Source of the DNA: a virus
Direction: 5' to 3' (one strand)
DNA: 37,898 nucleotides
IMG/VR virus record: IMGVR_UViG_3300024059_000013
Coordinates: 1 to 37,898 of that record
Shown here: piece after piece, positions 1 to 7,426 of the stretch
Layout of the letters: each line of letters starts with the position of its first letter
How positions within the stretch are numbered: the first letter of the stretch is position 1
The notes under the pieces: generated by a model
Databases searched by the model: none
Told to the model about the DNA's origin: nothing
The model's input: only the letters and a program-made list of their open reading frames with translations
Translations under genes and position numbers: made by a program

Positions 1-1
1 G

Positions 2-148
2 ATGATGGTTAACGTTCCGCCGCAATTGGCAGACGCACCTCCACCAGCTGAGCCGCCGAATAAGGAAGTGGCGGATGCAGTTGCAGCTGCCGTGGAATCG
101 TCAGGAAACTCTGAAAAGTCTCCCGCGGTGGAGAAAGCGGAGAAGTAA
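2..148 (+). CDS. C-terminal fragment of an upstream virion gene (5' end outside the window)
   Basis: An open frame starting at base 2 runs to a TAA at 146-148 and is entered from the left edge, so only about 48 codons are visible. The fragment is rich in Pro, Ala, Glu and Lys (for example ADAPPPAEPPNKE), which is typical of a flexible C-terminal tail. ATG codons at 2 and 5 could be internal methionines or a start; there is no upstream sequence to judge a ribosome binding site. Its place just before lysis and adaptor genes makes a portal or other head protein plausible, but nothing in the fragment itself identifies it. Confidence 0.5.
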   Translation: MMVNVPPQLADAPPPAEPPNKEVADAVAAAVESSGNSEKSPAVEKAEK

Positions 149-150
149 AT

Positions 151-525
151 ATGGCAAGTAAGGCGGAAGTTAAAGAAGCGGGAATTCGTATAGGTGTTAA
201 TCAAATTATCACCTACGCAGGTCTCGTTCCTATTTTCTGGTTCATCATCCAGCCCATTCTGGTGAGTGCGTTGGCTGAGGAGATGCAACAGTCAATTGAA
301 CAGACAGTTGCGAAGCAGGTGGACCCGATCAACAGTGCCTTCGTCGCCTTGCTGCAACGGGACATCAACGCCACGAAAAAGGACATCGCGGCGTTGAAGT
401 TCCGACAACGACAGGATGAGGACTGGACAGTAGATGACGCAGAGTATCTGGCAGACTTGGAGATTCAATTAGCTGCGCTGGAGGAAGCGAAAGAAGCCCT
501 TCTGGCAAAAGAGAATACAAGCTAA
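151..525 (+). CDS. Small membrane protein with one TM segment and a coiled coil (possible inner-membrane spanin or holin partner)
   Basis: This 124-residue protein has one hydrophobic segment at about residues 20-43 (ending IQPILVSALA), followed by a long charged, heptad-like helical region to the C-terminus (about 45-120). A single N-terminal membrane anchor followed by a coiled coil is the general shape of inner-membrane spanins, although it is also seen in phage anchor proteins of unknown role. It starts two bases after the previous stop and its own stop overlaps the next ATG by one base, so it is translated with the lysis-like cassette (DUF5675 protein, holin-like protein, lipoprotein). 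The spanin role is an inference from shape and neighbours only. Confidence 0.75.
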   Translation: MASKAEVKEAGIRIGVNQIITYAGLVPIFWFIIQPILVSALAEEMQQSIEQTVAKQVDPINSAFVALLQRDINATKKDIAALKFRQRQDEDWTVDDAEYLADLEIQLAALEEAKEALLAKENTS

Positions 526-1013
526 TGAATCTGACACTGGAGAGATTTAGTTATGCACCATCGGAAACTGAGGGTGTGCTTAATTTGTCTACTCATGATC
601 TGGCTACTATTGAACGTCCGTGGGTGCCTTGGGATTCTCGTGGAGGAAAGCCGTTCGCATCCTGCATTCCGGACGGGGAATACATACTTGACCCTTGGAC
701 ACGACCGAACAGAGGTGAAGTATATATTTTGTCGAACCCGGAATTGGGTGTGTACAGATTGAAAGATGACAGGCCGCGTGAATTTGGTCGTTATCTCGTG
801 CTTCTGCATATTGCGAATTTTGTGGGAGACATTGTTGGCTGTGTTGGACCGGGAACTCGGCGCACAGTAATGAGAAATCGTAAAACAGGAGAGTACGAAC
901 GTGCAGTTGCAAGCAGTGGTGAAGCAATGAAAATCATCACTGAACAATTAGGACGTGAGGAAACTCATCGTTTAACTATCCGCCCAAGATGCGGAACAGG
1001 GGGAACGACATGA
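525..1013 (+). CDS. DUF5675-family protein (candidate lysis-associated enzyme)
   Basis: This 162-residue protein resembles the DUF5675 family. The recognisable parts are an Ile-Pro-Asp-Gly-Glu-Tyr turn (IPDGEYILDPW) near residues 48-58, a central strand-rich section containing LLHIANFVGDIVGC, and a late Ser/Ala-rich helix (SSGEAMKIITEQL). DUF5675 proteins are known next to phage lysis genes and in secretion clusters, but their reaction is not established to my knowledge. It lies between a membrane/coiled-coil gene and a holin-like gene and overlaps the latter by ATGA. No lysozyme, amidase or transglycosylase is visible nearby, so it is the best candidate for a cell-wall-acting partner; that is inference. 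Confidence 0.7.
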   Translation: MNLTLERFSYAPSETEGVLNLSTHDLATIERPWVPWDSRGGKPFASCIPDGEYILDPWTRPNRGEVYILSNPELGVYRLKDDRPREFGRYLVLLHIANFVGDIVGCVGPGTRRTVMRNRKTGEYERAVASSGEAMKIITEQLGREETHRLTIRPRCGTGGTT

Positions 1014-1234
1014 ATACAATTATAGGCGCGCTTATCGCAACCATCATAGCCATGGCGACGGCAGCACTGGCACTGTTGAGTGGACCGGACGTCACTTCTT
1101 TGAGTGACATCTCCGGTCTCCAGTGGACCATATTGTTGATTGGTGGCTTGATCACATTCGGTAAAGACTTCCAAGCGATTTCTGCCCGACGTTTGGTGAA
1201 TAAAGTCACAGGCACGGGTGATGGAGGTATCTAG
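1010..1234 (+). CDS. Holin-like protein with two TM segments
   Basis: The start at 1010 is chosen because it gives an ATGA overlap with the DUF5675 gene and has a purine-rich GGGGGAA ribosome site just upstream; an earlier in-frame ATG at 989 would add seven residues. The 74-residue product has two hydrophobic segments, at about residues 2-24 (IIGALIATIIAMATAALALL) and 38-53 (WTILLIGGLITFG), and a short basic C-terminus containing SARR. Size, topology and position fit a class II holin, which forms the inner-membrane lesion that times lysis. Sequence alone cannot exclude another small membrane protein. Confidence 0.7.
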   Translation: MNTIIGALIATIIAMATAALALLSGPDVTSLSDISGLQWTILLIGGLITFGKDFQAISARRLVNKVTGTGDGGI

Positions 1235-1235
1235 T

Positions 1236-1658
1236 ATGAACCACGTAATCGTAGGAGTGCGTCAGTATCAGACGTTTTATCTACTCGCAATTATGCTCTT
1301 GCTGCAAGCATGTGCAGGAGCGAATCCGATTGCGAAGGCAGAGACAACTGAACAGAGGGCGTACGCTACGTACGGCACATTCGTGATCATCGAGGAGCAG
1401 GCTGCGAAGCTGGTCTCCAGTGGACAGATTCCGGACAGTGCTGTGCGTGCCATCGCACGTGCAGATTCACAAGTGAAGTCAGTAGCAGATTCCCTGCTAG
1501 ATGCGACGCTCGAATTCACAGTGATTCGGGCAGAGTTTGAAGCTGGCGGAACAGGGGAGGAGAAATTCGTTCGAGCTATGAATGAGCTAAACAGCTGGAT
1601 CGAACGAGCGAGACCCCTCATCGCTAACTTAATATCCGCTGTGAAAGGAGCTGAGTAA
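1236..1658 (+). CDS. Lipoprotein (candidate outer-membrane spanin)
   Basis: The start at 1236 is preceded by a strong GGAGG at suitable spacing; an upstream in-frame ATG at 1218 has poorer context. The 140-residue product begins with a signal peptide whose hydrophobic core (FYLLAIMLLL) ends in a lipobox, LQAC, with Cys26 as the lipidated residue. The mature part is mostly helical and polar. In a lysis cassette such a lipoprotein is a natural candidate for the o-spanin that links to an inner-membrane partner across the periplasm. It is longer than the small Rz1 class and could instead be a lipoprotein of other function. It implies a Gram-negative host. Confidence 0.65.
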   Translation: MNHVIVGVRQYQTFYLLAIMLLLQACAGANPIAKAETTEQRAYATYGTFVIIEEQAAKLVSSGQIPDSAVRAIARADSQVKSVADSLLDATLEFTVIRAEFEAGGTGEEKFVRAMNELNSWIERARPLIANLISAVKGAE

Positions 1659-2098
1659 TGGGCATTGTAGAACTTGCCTTAGTGGCGATAAAAGGACTGT
1701 CCGTGGTTCTGAACAATCCTGCAGTCGGCGGTAAAAGTAGTGTCCAGTTTCAGGATGCTTCCGAGCTGCTTGCATTACTGGGCGAATTGCTGACGCGTGG
1801 TGATGAAGCTCACGATGAGCTTGTTGCGTTCACGAAGGTCGTGGAAGGTATGGCAGCTCAAGGGCGGCAACCTACACGAGCAGAATGGGACACTCTCCGC
1901 GGTCGTAGCGACGCTGCTCACGACATCATTCAGGAAGCAGCAGCAGCCACAGAAGAAGAAGAGACGGAGCAAGTCTTTTTGGAAGAACTGACCAAGGCTG
2001 AGTTGTTAGCACTGGCAGCGGAGGAGGACGTCAATGTTCCTTCTTCTGCAACGAAGGCTGAGATCATCCAACTGTTAGAGATTAACGGAGAGGAATAA
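1658..2098 (+). CDS. Hypothetical protein with C-terminal HeH/SAP-like helix-extended-helix motif
   Basis: This 146-residue protein is preceded by an AAAGGAG ribosome site and overlaps the previous stop by one base. The N-terminal two thirds is helical, followed by an acidic linker (about residues 97-108). The last 35 residues contain LTKAELLALAAEEDVN and TKAEIIQLL, the pattern of an HeH/LEM or SAP/Rho-N-like fold, which often binds nucleic acid or partner proteins and is common at the C-termini of phage head and connector proteins. Its place directly before the adaptor suggests a virion or assembly role. Function is not identified. Confidence 0.65.
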   Translation: MGIVELALVAIKGLSVVLNNPAVGGKSSVQFQDASELLALLGELLTRGDEAHDELVAFTKVVEGMAAQGRQPTRAEWDTLRGRSDAAHDIIQEAAAATEEEETEQVFLEELTKAELLALAAEEDVNVPSSATKAEIIQLLEINGEE

Positions 2099-2101
2099 TC
2101 C

Positions 2102-2746
2102 ATGGCTGTCTCGATGACATTCGATTCGCTTCAGGAAGATATGCGTAAGTATCTGGAGCGAGGTACTGCTGTCGATCCGACCGTGTTCGAGCAGCTCCCC
2201 AGCTTGATTAATCTGGCTGAAAGGGAGCTGGCGAACCGGTTGAAAATCTTAGGATTTGTAAAGGTCGTCACAGATACGTTTGGTGTCGGGCAGTCCGTGG
2301 TGCCGAAGCCTAATCGATGGCGTGACACGATTTCGATCAACTTCGGGGTGGGAACCGAGCAAAAGAGGACACCACTGTTTGCTCGTTCTTACGAGTACTG
2401 TCGGCGCTATTGGCCGGATGAAGACGTCACCGCGCAGCCCAAGTTTTACGCGGACTATGATTACTTCAACTGGCTGATAGCACCGTCAGCGGATCTTGCG
2501 TACCCGTTTGAAATTAATTACTGGGAGTTGCCTGCACTGCTGGACGATACGAATCAGACGAACTGGACGACGGACTTTGCCCCGAACTCCTTGCTTCATG
2601 GTGCGTTGTTGCAGGCGACTCCCTTTTTGAAAAATGATGAACGCATTCCCACGTGGGAAGCCATCTACGAAAAAGATGTTGCAATACTCGAGGCGCAGGA
2701 TGTTAAGCGCATCATCGATAGGAACGTTACGAGGGAGAATGTCTGA
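2102..2746 (+). CDS. Head-tail adaptor protein (SU10 adaptor-like)
   Basis: The 214-residue protein has the look of the SU10-type adaptor family that docks under the portal of short-tailed phages. It opens with a helical segment (TFDSLQEDMRKYLERG), then a helix pair with LPSLINLAERELANRL, a strand-rich middle, the segment YPFEINYWELPALLDD, and closes with a helical domain (NSLLHGALLQATPFLKND). Adaptors of this kind form a dodecameric ring that joins the portal to the nozzle. The gene has a GGAGAGGAA ribosome site and its stop overlaps the tail fibre start by TGATG. The gp10-like nozzle gene downstream supports the assignment. Confidence 0.7.
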   Translation: MAVSMTFDSLQEDMRKYLERGTAVDPTVFEQLPSLINLAERELANRLKILGFVKVVTDTFGVGQSVVPKPNRWRDTISINFGVGTEQKRTPLFARSYEYCRRYWPDEDVTAQPKFYADYDYFNWLIAPSADLAYPFEINYWELPALLDDTNQTNWTTDFAPNSLLHGALLQATPFLKNDERIPTWEAIYEKDVAILEAQDVKRIIDRNVTRENV

Positions 2747-5241
2747 TGGGTTACACCGACGTCTTTGGTGGAGAAACAATCTTCCCGTCGCAGCTTAGTT
2801 ATCTCTTAATTACTACTGCCATAGATATCGAACTGCAGTGGCCGCGTGAACAACAGATCGAAGGTCAGAATGTTGTCGCGGACTTCTTGGACATCGACGC
2901 TACGGCTGGTTCGCTTAACATCAGCATGCCGGATGCCCGTAACACTTCCACGGGTAATAAAACCACAGTCAATAACGTGGGCTCCAATGATTTCGACATA
3001 GTCGATAACACGGGGGGACCGATTGTAACTGTAGAGCCGGGTAAGCAATGGGTTGTTGTTCTCACTGATAACTCGACTCAAGCTGGCGCGTGGTCAACCT
3101 TTCAGATGGGCGCTACTGTTTCTACGGCACAAGCTGCCGCACTGGGTGGTGCGGGCATCAAACCTATTTCGAATACGTTGAATCAGAAAATCGATTCTGA
3201 TGAAGAGTCGTCGTCGCCAGTTACTGTTGTCGATGGCGACCGAGCTAAGTGTCTGATTTGGATATCAGGTGCAGGACAGGTTGATCTACCTGATCCGGGC
3301 GTGGTTATGGACGACTGGTTCTTCATGATCCGTAACTCTGGTACGGGTACGTTGACGATTACACCTCCGTCCGGACAGATTGATGGTTCTTCAGACATCA
3401 CTATTGAACCGAGCGGCAGCACGTTCATCTTCACGGATGGCACGGACTTCTTCACCATTGGACTCACGCAGTCTTCAGTGATTGGATTCGACTTCGTCTC
3501 GATTCCTGTTCCGGGGTCAGGTGACTTCGTCTTGTCTGGCGCGAACGTAGATCGCATCTCGTATCGCTTCACAGGTGCATTGACAGGCAACCGACGCATC
3601 GTCGTACCAAATACCACGCAGCAGTACTGGTGTGATAACCAAACAACTGGTGCCTTCCAGTTAACAATTTCGACGAATGCGCAGGCCTCACCTCCGGAAC
3701 TGGAGCAAGGTGAGACTGCAATTTTCTACAGTGACTCTGTTGATGTAATCAATGCAGTAAATGCCACTTCAATTTCGCTTCCACTCTCGGTCGTGCAGGG
3801 TGGTACCGGTGCGAACAACCCCACCGATGCGCGGAATAATTTGGAGGCTGCACATGACGAGTTAGACATGATCGCAGGAGATGGTCTGATCGGTGGTGGT
3901 CTCCTTCAATCAGACCTGACATTTGCTGTGGGTGCAGGAGTAGGTGTTGGCGTCAACGCCGACGATGTCTTCCTTGACTACACCACTGTCACGACAGCAG
4001 TGCCTGCTTCGGGAGACTTCATAGCATTTCAAGATATCGATGACACTGACATCACGAAGAAGGCGACAATCTCTGACATCCTCACGGCAATTCCAACCAT
4101 TGCTAATGAACTGGTAGATATCTCTGCCAATGTACGCGTGAGAGCTGAAACCGGCGGCAGAGCAGAACTGCGAAGTGACGGTAATACAGATGGTGAAGTC
4201 CGTGAGCTGGTAGGAACTCATCAGGATGGGACTGTCGTCTGGGGACTCGGTCAACCTACTGTTTCACCTGATTTTGTAATTGAAAACCAGCTGACTGGTG
4301 GAGCTATCGAACTCAGGTCTGGTCCTTCGTCCAGCGTTGCCATGTATGCCGCGGGTACATTACGAGCAATTGCTTCAACGTTGGTAGGTCAGTTCGACAT
4401 ATATGCTGATGGCAATACTGCCACTGAGCAACAACTACTTTCACTCAGAGACTCTTCGGGTAATGCCAAAGGTGTCTGGGGTTGGACCAGTACCGAAGCT
4501 AAGATGCACATAGCAAACCACATCAACGGACAAGAGTTTGAGCTTAAAGGGTTTGATTTTGGTGGCAATCCTCGCACGTATCTCTTAGCTGATCCCGACA
4601 TTGATGTGAAGCTGTTTCATGATGGGGTAGAAACCCTCAGAACGGCTGCGGCTGCGAGTGGGGGTGCTGAGGCTAACAATCTATCAACCGGAGCAGGATT
4701 TGAACGAGTACTGACCACATCAGATCTTGGTGGTGGTGGATCTGTGTACCGAGGATGCAAAGCGTATCGGTCTTCAACTCAGAATTGGCCTCTGAATAAT
4801 ACTCCGAACTTCTCAATCCCCGGTCTCGGTGCTGGTGCTGACGAGGTAGCGGTCTCGTTCAACTTCAACCTGACGGATACGGAAGCGCTCCTCGTTCACA
4901 ATCCCGCCATCAACCCCACTCGATTCACTGTACCGCCGGGAATAACTAAGGCAATCATTCGTGCTGGATACGGAATACAAGGTGACACGTCCGGCGGCTA
5001 TCGTCACATGCGCATAAGAAGGAACGGTGGTTATCTTTCCACTGGTCTAGGTCAAGGGTCTTACATTATGCACAACACGAACAGTGCCGCCGGGTCTGGC
5101 AGTTGGTGGGGAACGCAGTTCAACACCGGAGTTCTTGATGTGAATCCGGGAGATTTCTTTGAAGCGTACGTGTTGCGTCAGAATTCCAGCGGCTTCACGG
5201 TGTTCAGTTCAGTCTGGATGGAACTGGAGTTACTACTATGA
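2746..5241 (+). CDS. Tail fibre / receptor-binding protein
   Basis: At 831 residues this is the largest structural gene before the ejection proteins. The N-terminal part is strand-rich. Near residues 349-366 it carries the short tail-fibre signature GGTGANN followed by DARNNL, seen in many phage tail fibres near a trimeric shaft. A Gly/Val-rich beta stretch follows. The last ~165 residues (from about 666) form a separate domain with FTVPPGITKAIIRAGYG and a terminal WMELELL, resembling the jelly-roll (C1q/TNF-like) tips used for receptor binding. It overlaps the adaptor gene by one base and the next gene by ATGA, so it is part of the same transcript. Host range probably depends on the C-terminal domain. 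Confidence 0.8.
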   Translation: MGYTDVFGGETIFPSQLSYLLITTAIDIELQWPREQQIEGQNVVADFLDIDATAGSLNISMPDARNTSTGNKTTVNNVGSNDFDIVDNTGGPIVTVEPGKQWVVVLTDNSTQAGAWSTFQMGATVSTAQAAALGGAGIKPISNTLNQKIDSDEESSSPVTVVDGDRAKCLIWISGAGQVDLPDPGVVMDDWFFMIRNSGTGTLTITPPSGQIDGSSDITIEPSGSTFIFTDGTDFFTIGLTQSSVIGFDFVSIPVPGSGDFVLSGANVDRISYRFTGALTGNRRIVVPNTTQQYWCDNQTTGAFQLTISTNAQASPPELEQGETAIFYSDSVDVINAVNATSISLPLSVVQGGTGANNPTDARNNLEAAHDELDMIAGDGLIGGGLLQSDLTFAVGAGVGVGVNADDVFLDYTTVTTAVPASGDFIAFQDIDDTDITKKATISDILTAIPTIANELVDISANVRVRAETGGRAELRSDGNTDGEVRELVGTHQDGTVVWGLGQPTVSPDFVIENQLTGGAIELRSGPSSSVAMYAAGTLRAIASTLVGQFDIYADGNTATEQQLLSLRDSSGNAKGVWGWTSTEAKMHIANHINGQEFELKGFDFGGNPRTYLLADPDIDVKLFHDGVETLRTAAAASGGAEANNLSTGAGFERVLTTSDLGGGGSVYRGCKAYRSSTQNWPLNNTPNFSIPGLGAGADEVAVSFNFNLTDTEALLVHNPAINPTRFTVPPGITKAIIRAGYGIQGDTSGGYRHMRIRRNGGYLSTGLGQGSYIMHNTNSAAGSGSWWGTQFNTGVLDVNPGDFFEAYVLRQNSSGFTVFSSVWMELELLL

Positions 5242-5612
5242 GCACACTTATTCTTTTACCGGGACACAACTTCGAAGCTCTTAATGACTTCGCAGGTAAT
5301 GAAGGCCTGATGACGTCTTGGGATGAAACTACTCTGGAACTTGAGATGCCTGCTATTGATCAGGCAACTGCCGATCAGGCACTGATTGACTACATCGCTG
5401 ATCAGGCAAACATCGACGCTGACTTTGTAGATAAGAGAGCCGATCAAGCGAAGGACCGAGCAAAGGACGAGTTCGATGAGAAAGATGACCTGACTGCACT
5501 CATCAAAGTCATGGTTGAGGAACTCAACGTGCTACGTGCTCTGCACGCTCTTCCGGATCTGAACTTCGGTCAGGTCAACGCAGCCATCAGGAGCAGAATC
5601 GGTAATCCATAA
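5238..5612 (+). CDS. Small hypothetical protein after the tail fibre (possible fibre accessory/assembly protein)
   Basis: This 124-residue protein starts with a short strand region (STLILLPG), contains a run of ATADQAL, DYIADQAN and KRADQAKD in which Asp-Gln-Ala recurs about every seven to twelve residues, and ends in a helical tail. The DQA spacing suggests a helical bundle or coiled coil. The ATGA overlap with the tail fibre and the one-base overlap with the nozzle gene tie it to tail assembly. It has no recognised family and could be a fibre chaperone or a minor tail part. Confidence 0.6.
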   Translation: MSTLILLPGHNFEALNDFAGNEGLMTSWDETTLELEMPAIDQATADQALIDYIADQANIDADFVDKRADQAKDRAKDEFDEKDDLTALIKVMVEELNVLRALHALPDLNFGQVNAAIRSRIGNP

Positions 5613-7159
5613 TGGCTGAGCAACCTGCACTCCTCGTCTCGTCACCCGGTATCAAACGGGACAGTACTCGTTTTGACAGCGAGCACTACATCGACGGTCA
5701 GTGGTGCAGGTTTCAACGTGGCAAGCCAAAGAAAATGGGGGGCTACCAGCAGGTCACTGACACGGTGCCGGAGATTACTCGCGGCATGACTAGTTTCTCC
5801 GAAGATAATATTCAGTACCTGCATCTGGGTCATCCGATGACGCTTGGGCAATACCAAGTCTCGAACGGTACGCTAAGTATTTTCGCCGACCGCACGCCGG
5901 TAGGTTTCAATGACGATATCAACAACCTGTGGCAGTTCGATGTCTTCGCCGACACGGAAGGAACAGGTAACCATATCCTCGTTGCGCATGCTGCACAGAA
6001 TGCAATCGAAATAGATAACTCAATTGGTGGCGACATCTACATCGATTCCATGACTGCAACTACTCAGCTTTCAACAGCTGGCTTACATGCGGATTGGAAT
6101 GCTAATGAGGGACCCGTAAGCGGAGGTATTGTTGTCAGCGGTGTGTACATATTCGCATACGGTAGTGGCGGGCTTATTCTCCAGTCTCAACCCAATGATG
6201 TGACGTCTCAGCCTGTCGCATTTAATCTTGGCGTACAAAAGATTGTTAAAGGCCTTCCTCTTCGAGGCGCAGGTCAGGGTCCTGCAGTTCTGATGTGGGC
6301 ATTGGACTCACTCATTCGAGGAACGTTCGTGCCGGGTCTGGGACCAAACTTTGCGTGGGACATCATTGCGAGAGGCATCACGGTATTGAGTTCGCAGGGC
6401 ATCGTCGAGATGGACGGCATTTACTATTGGCCGGGAGTGGATCGCTTCCTGATGTTCAATGGTGTCGTGCGTGAAATGCCCAACGACATGAACCAGAACT
6501 GGTTCTTCGACAACCTCAACTTCAATCATCGAAACAAAGTTTTCGGTTTCAAAGTACCTCGCTACGGTGAGATCTGGTGGTGCTATCCCCGTGGGAATGC
6601 AACTGAGTGCACCCACGCAGTGATCTTCAATGTGCGTGAAGGATATTGGTACGACACCGCGCTTCCTGATTCTGACGATACCAATCAGGGACGAACAGCA
6701 GGCATCTTTGCAGACGTGTACAAACGTCCGTTCATGGTAGACAACGAGAAAACTTTTAACGGTCGTACACTGTGGCAACACGAGACAGCGTTCGACAAGA
6801 TTCGCACCTCGCAGATCAGTGCTGTTCAGTCGTTTTATGAAACGCATGAGATGTCTCTGCTCGATACTGGGCAGAGTACTAAGTCAGTTCATTGTGCGCG
6901 AATCGAACCCGACTTTGTACAGATCGGTGACATGACTGTGACCTTGAAGGGACGTGCCAATGCGAAAGCTACAGTGACCGAGGCAGGTACCCGGACCATC
7001 TTCGAAACACCTTCCACACCCGACGAAGAAACTGTGAAGTTCAAAGACGTGCGCCGATTGATGAGCTTCAGGTTCGAGTCGAACACGGGTGGAGGGAATT
7101 ACGAACTGGGCAAGACGTTTGCACACATCGAACCTGCTGACGGAAGGGTTGAGTCATGA
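5612..7159 (+). CDS. Tail nozzle / hub protein (P22 gp10-like)
   Basis: The 515-residue protein opens with GIKRDSTRFDSEHYIDGQ, then WCRFQRGKPKKMGGY, a start I associate with gp10-like DNA-stabilising nozzle proteins of short-tailed phages. The rest is repeated beta strands with aromatic/Gly turns (YYWPGVDRFLMFNGV, IWWCYPRGNATEC), compatible with a beta-propeller-like hub. Its length is close to the roughly 470-500 residues usual for gp10-type proteins. In the particle it would close the tail channel beneath the adaptor. It overlaps its neighbours at both ends, so it is co-translated with them. Confidence 0.7.
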   Translation: MAEQPALLVSSPGIKRDSTRFDSEHYIDGQWCRFQRGKPKKMGGYQQVTDTVPEITRGMTSFSEDNIQYLHLGHPMTLGQYQVSNGTLSIFADRTPVGFNDDINNLWQFDVFADTEGTGNHILVAHAAQNAIEIDNSIGGDIYIDSMTATTQLSTAGLHADWNANEGPVSGGIVVSGVYIFAYGSGGLILQSQPNDVTSQPVAFNLGVQKIVKGLPLRGAGQGPAVLMWALDSLIRGTFVPGLGPNFAWDIIARGITVLSSQGIVEMDGIYYWPGVDRFLMFNGVVREMPNDMNQNWFFDNLNFNHRNKVFGFKVPRYGEIWWCYPRGNATECTHAVIFNVREGYWYDTALPDSDDTNQGRTAGIFADVYKRPFMVDNEKTFNGRTLWQHETAFDKIRTSQISAVQSFYETHEMSLLDTGQSTKSVHCARIEPDFVQIGDMTVTLKGRANAKATVTEAGTRTIFETPSTPDEETVKFKDVRRLMSFRFESNTGGGNYELGKTFAHIEPADGRVES

Positions 7160-7422
7160 CTGTCATCGATCCCCGCGGTTTCAAAGATGTAATCACGTGG
7201 GCAGATTTCATGTCCGGTGCACTGGGATTCTTCACTGATCCTGTGGCTGGATCAGATGAGCAGTTTGAGCGTTTGGACGATCCAGAAAAATGGCAGGATT
7301 GGGCAGCTGGTGTGTTCGGAGGAACAGATGCCCTTGGGCAGGACGTACCAGATCCGTTCGCATATGATGACTGGCGCGAGTGGGCAGAAAGACTTTTCGC
7401 AACTTCAAATTTTACAGGATAG
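7156..7422 (+). CDS. Small acidic hypothetical virion-region protein
   Basis: This 88-residue acidic, Trp-rich protein contains WADFMSGALGFF and two similar aromatic-acidic segments (PEKWQDWAAGVFGG and YDDWREWAERLF), which may be an internal duplication of a short helix. It starts within an ATGA overlap of the nozzle stop, and its TAG lies four bases before the next ATG. It is probably a minor structural or ejection component. No family is recognised. Confidence 0.6.
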   Translation: MTVIDPRGFKDVITWADFMSGALGFFTDPVAGSDEQFERLDDPEKWQDWAAGVFGGTDALGQDVPDPFAYDDWREWAERLFATSNFTG

Positions 7423-7426
7423 AGCG

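Noticed and set aside
7217-7426. A longer start for the 7427 ejection protein gene
   Set aside because: It would overlap the 7156-7422 gene over 206 bases in another frame, and the extra residues look unlike the rest of the protein.
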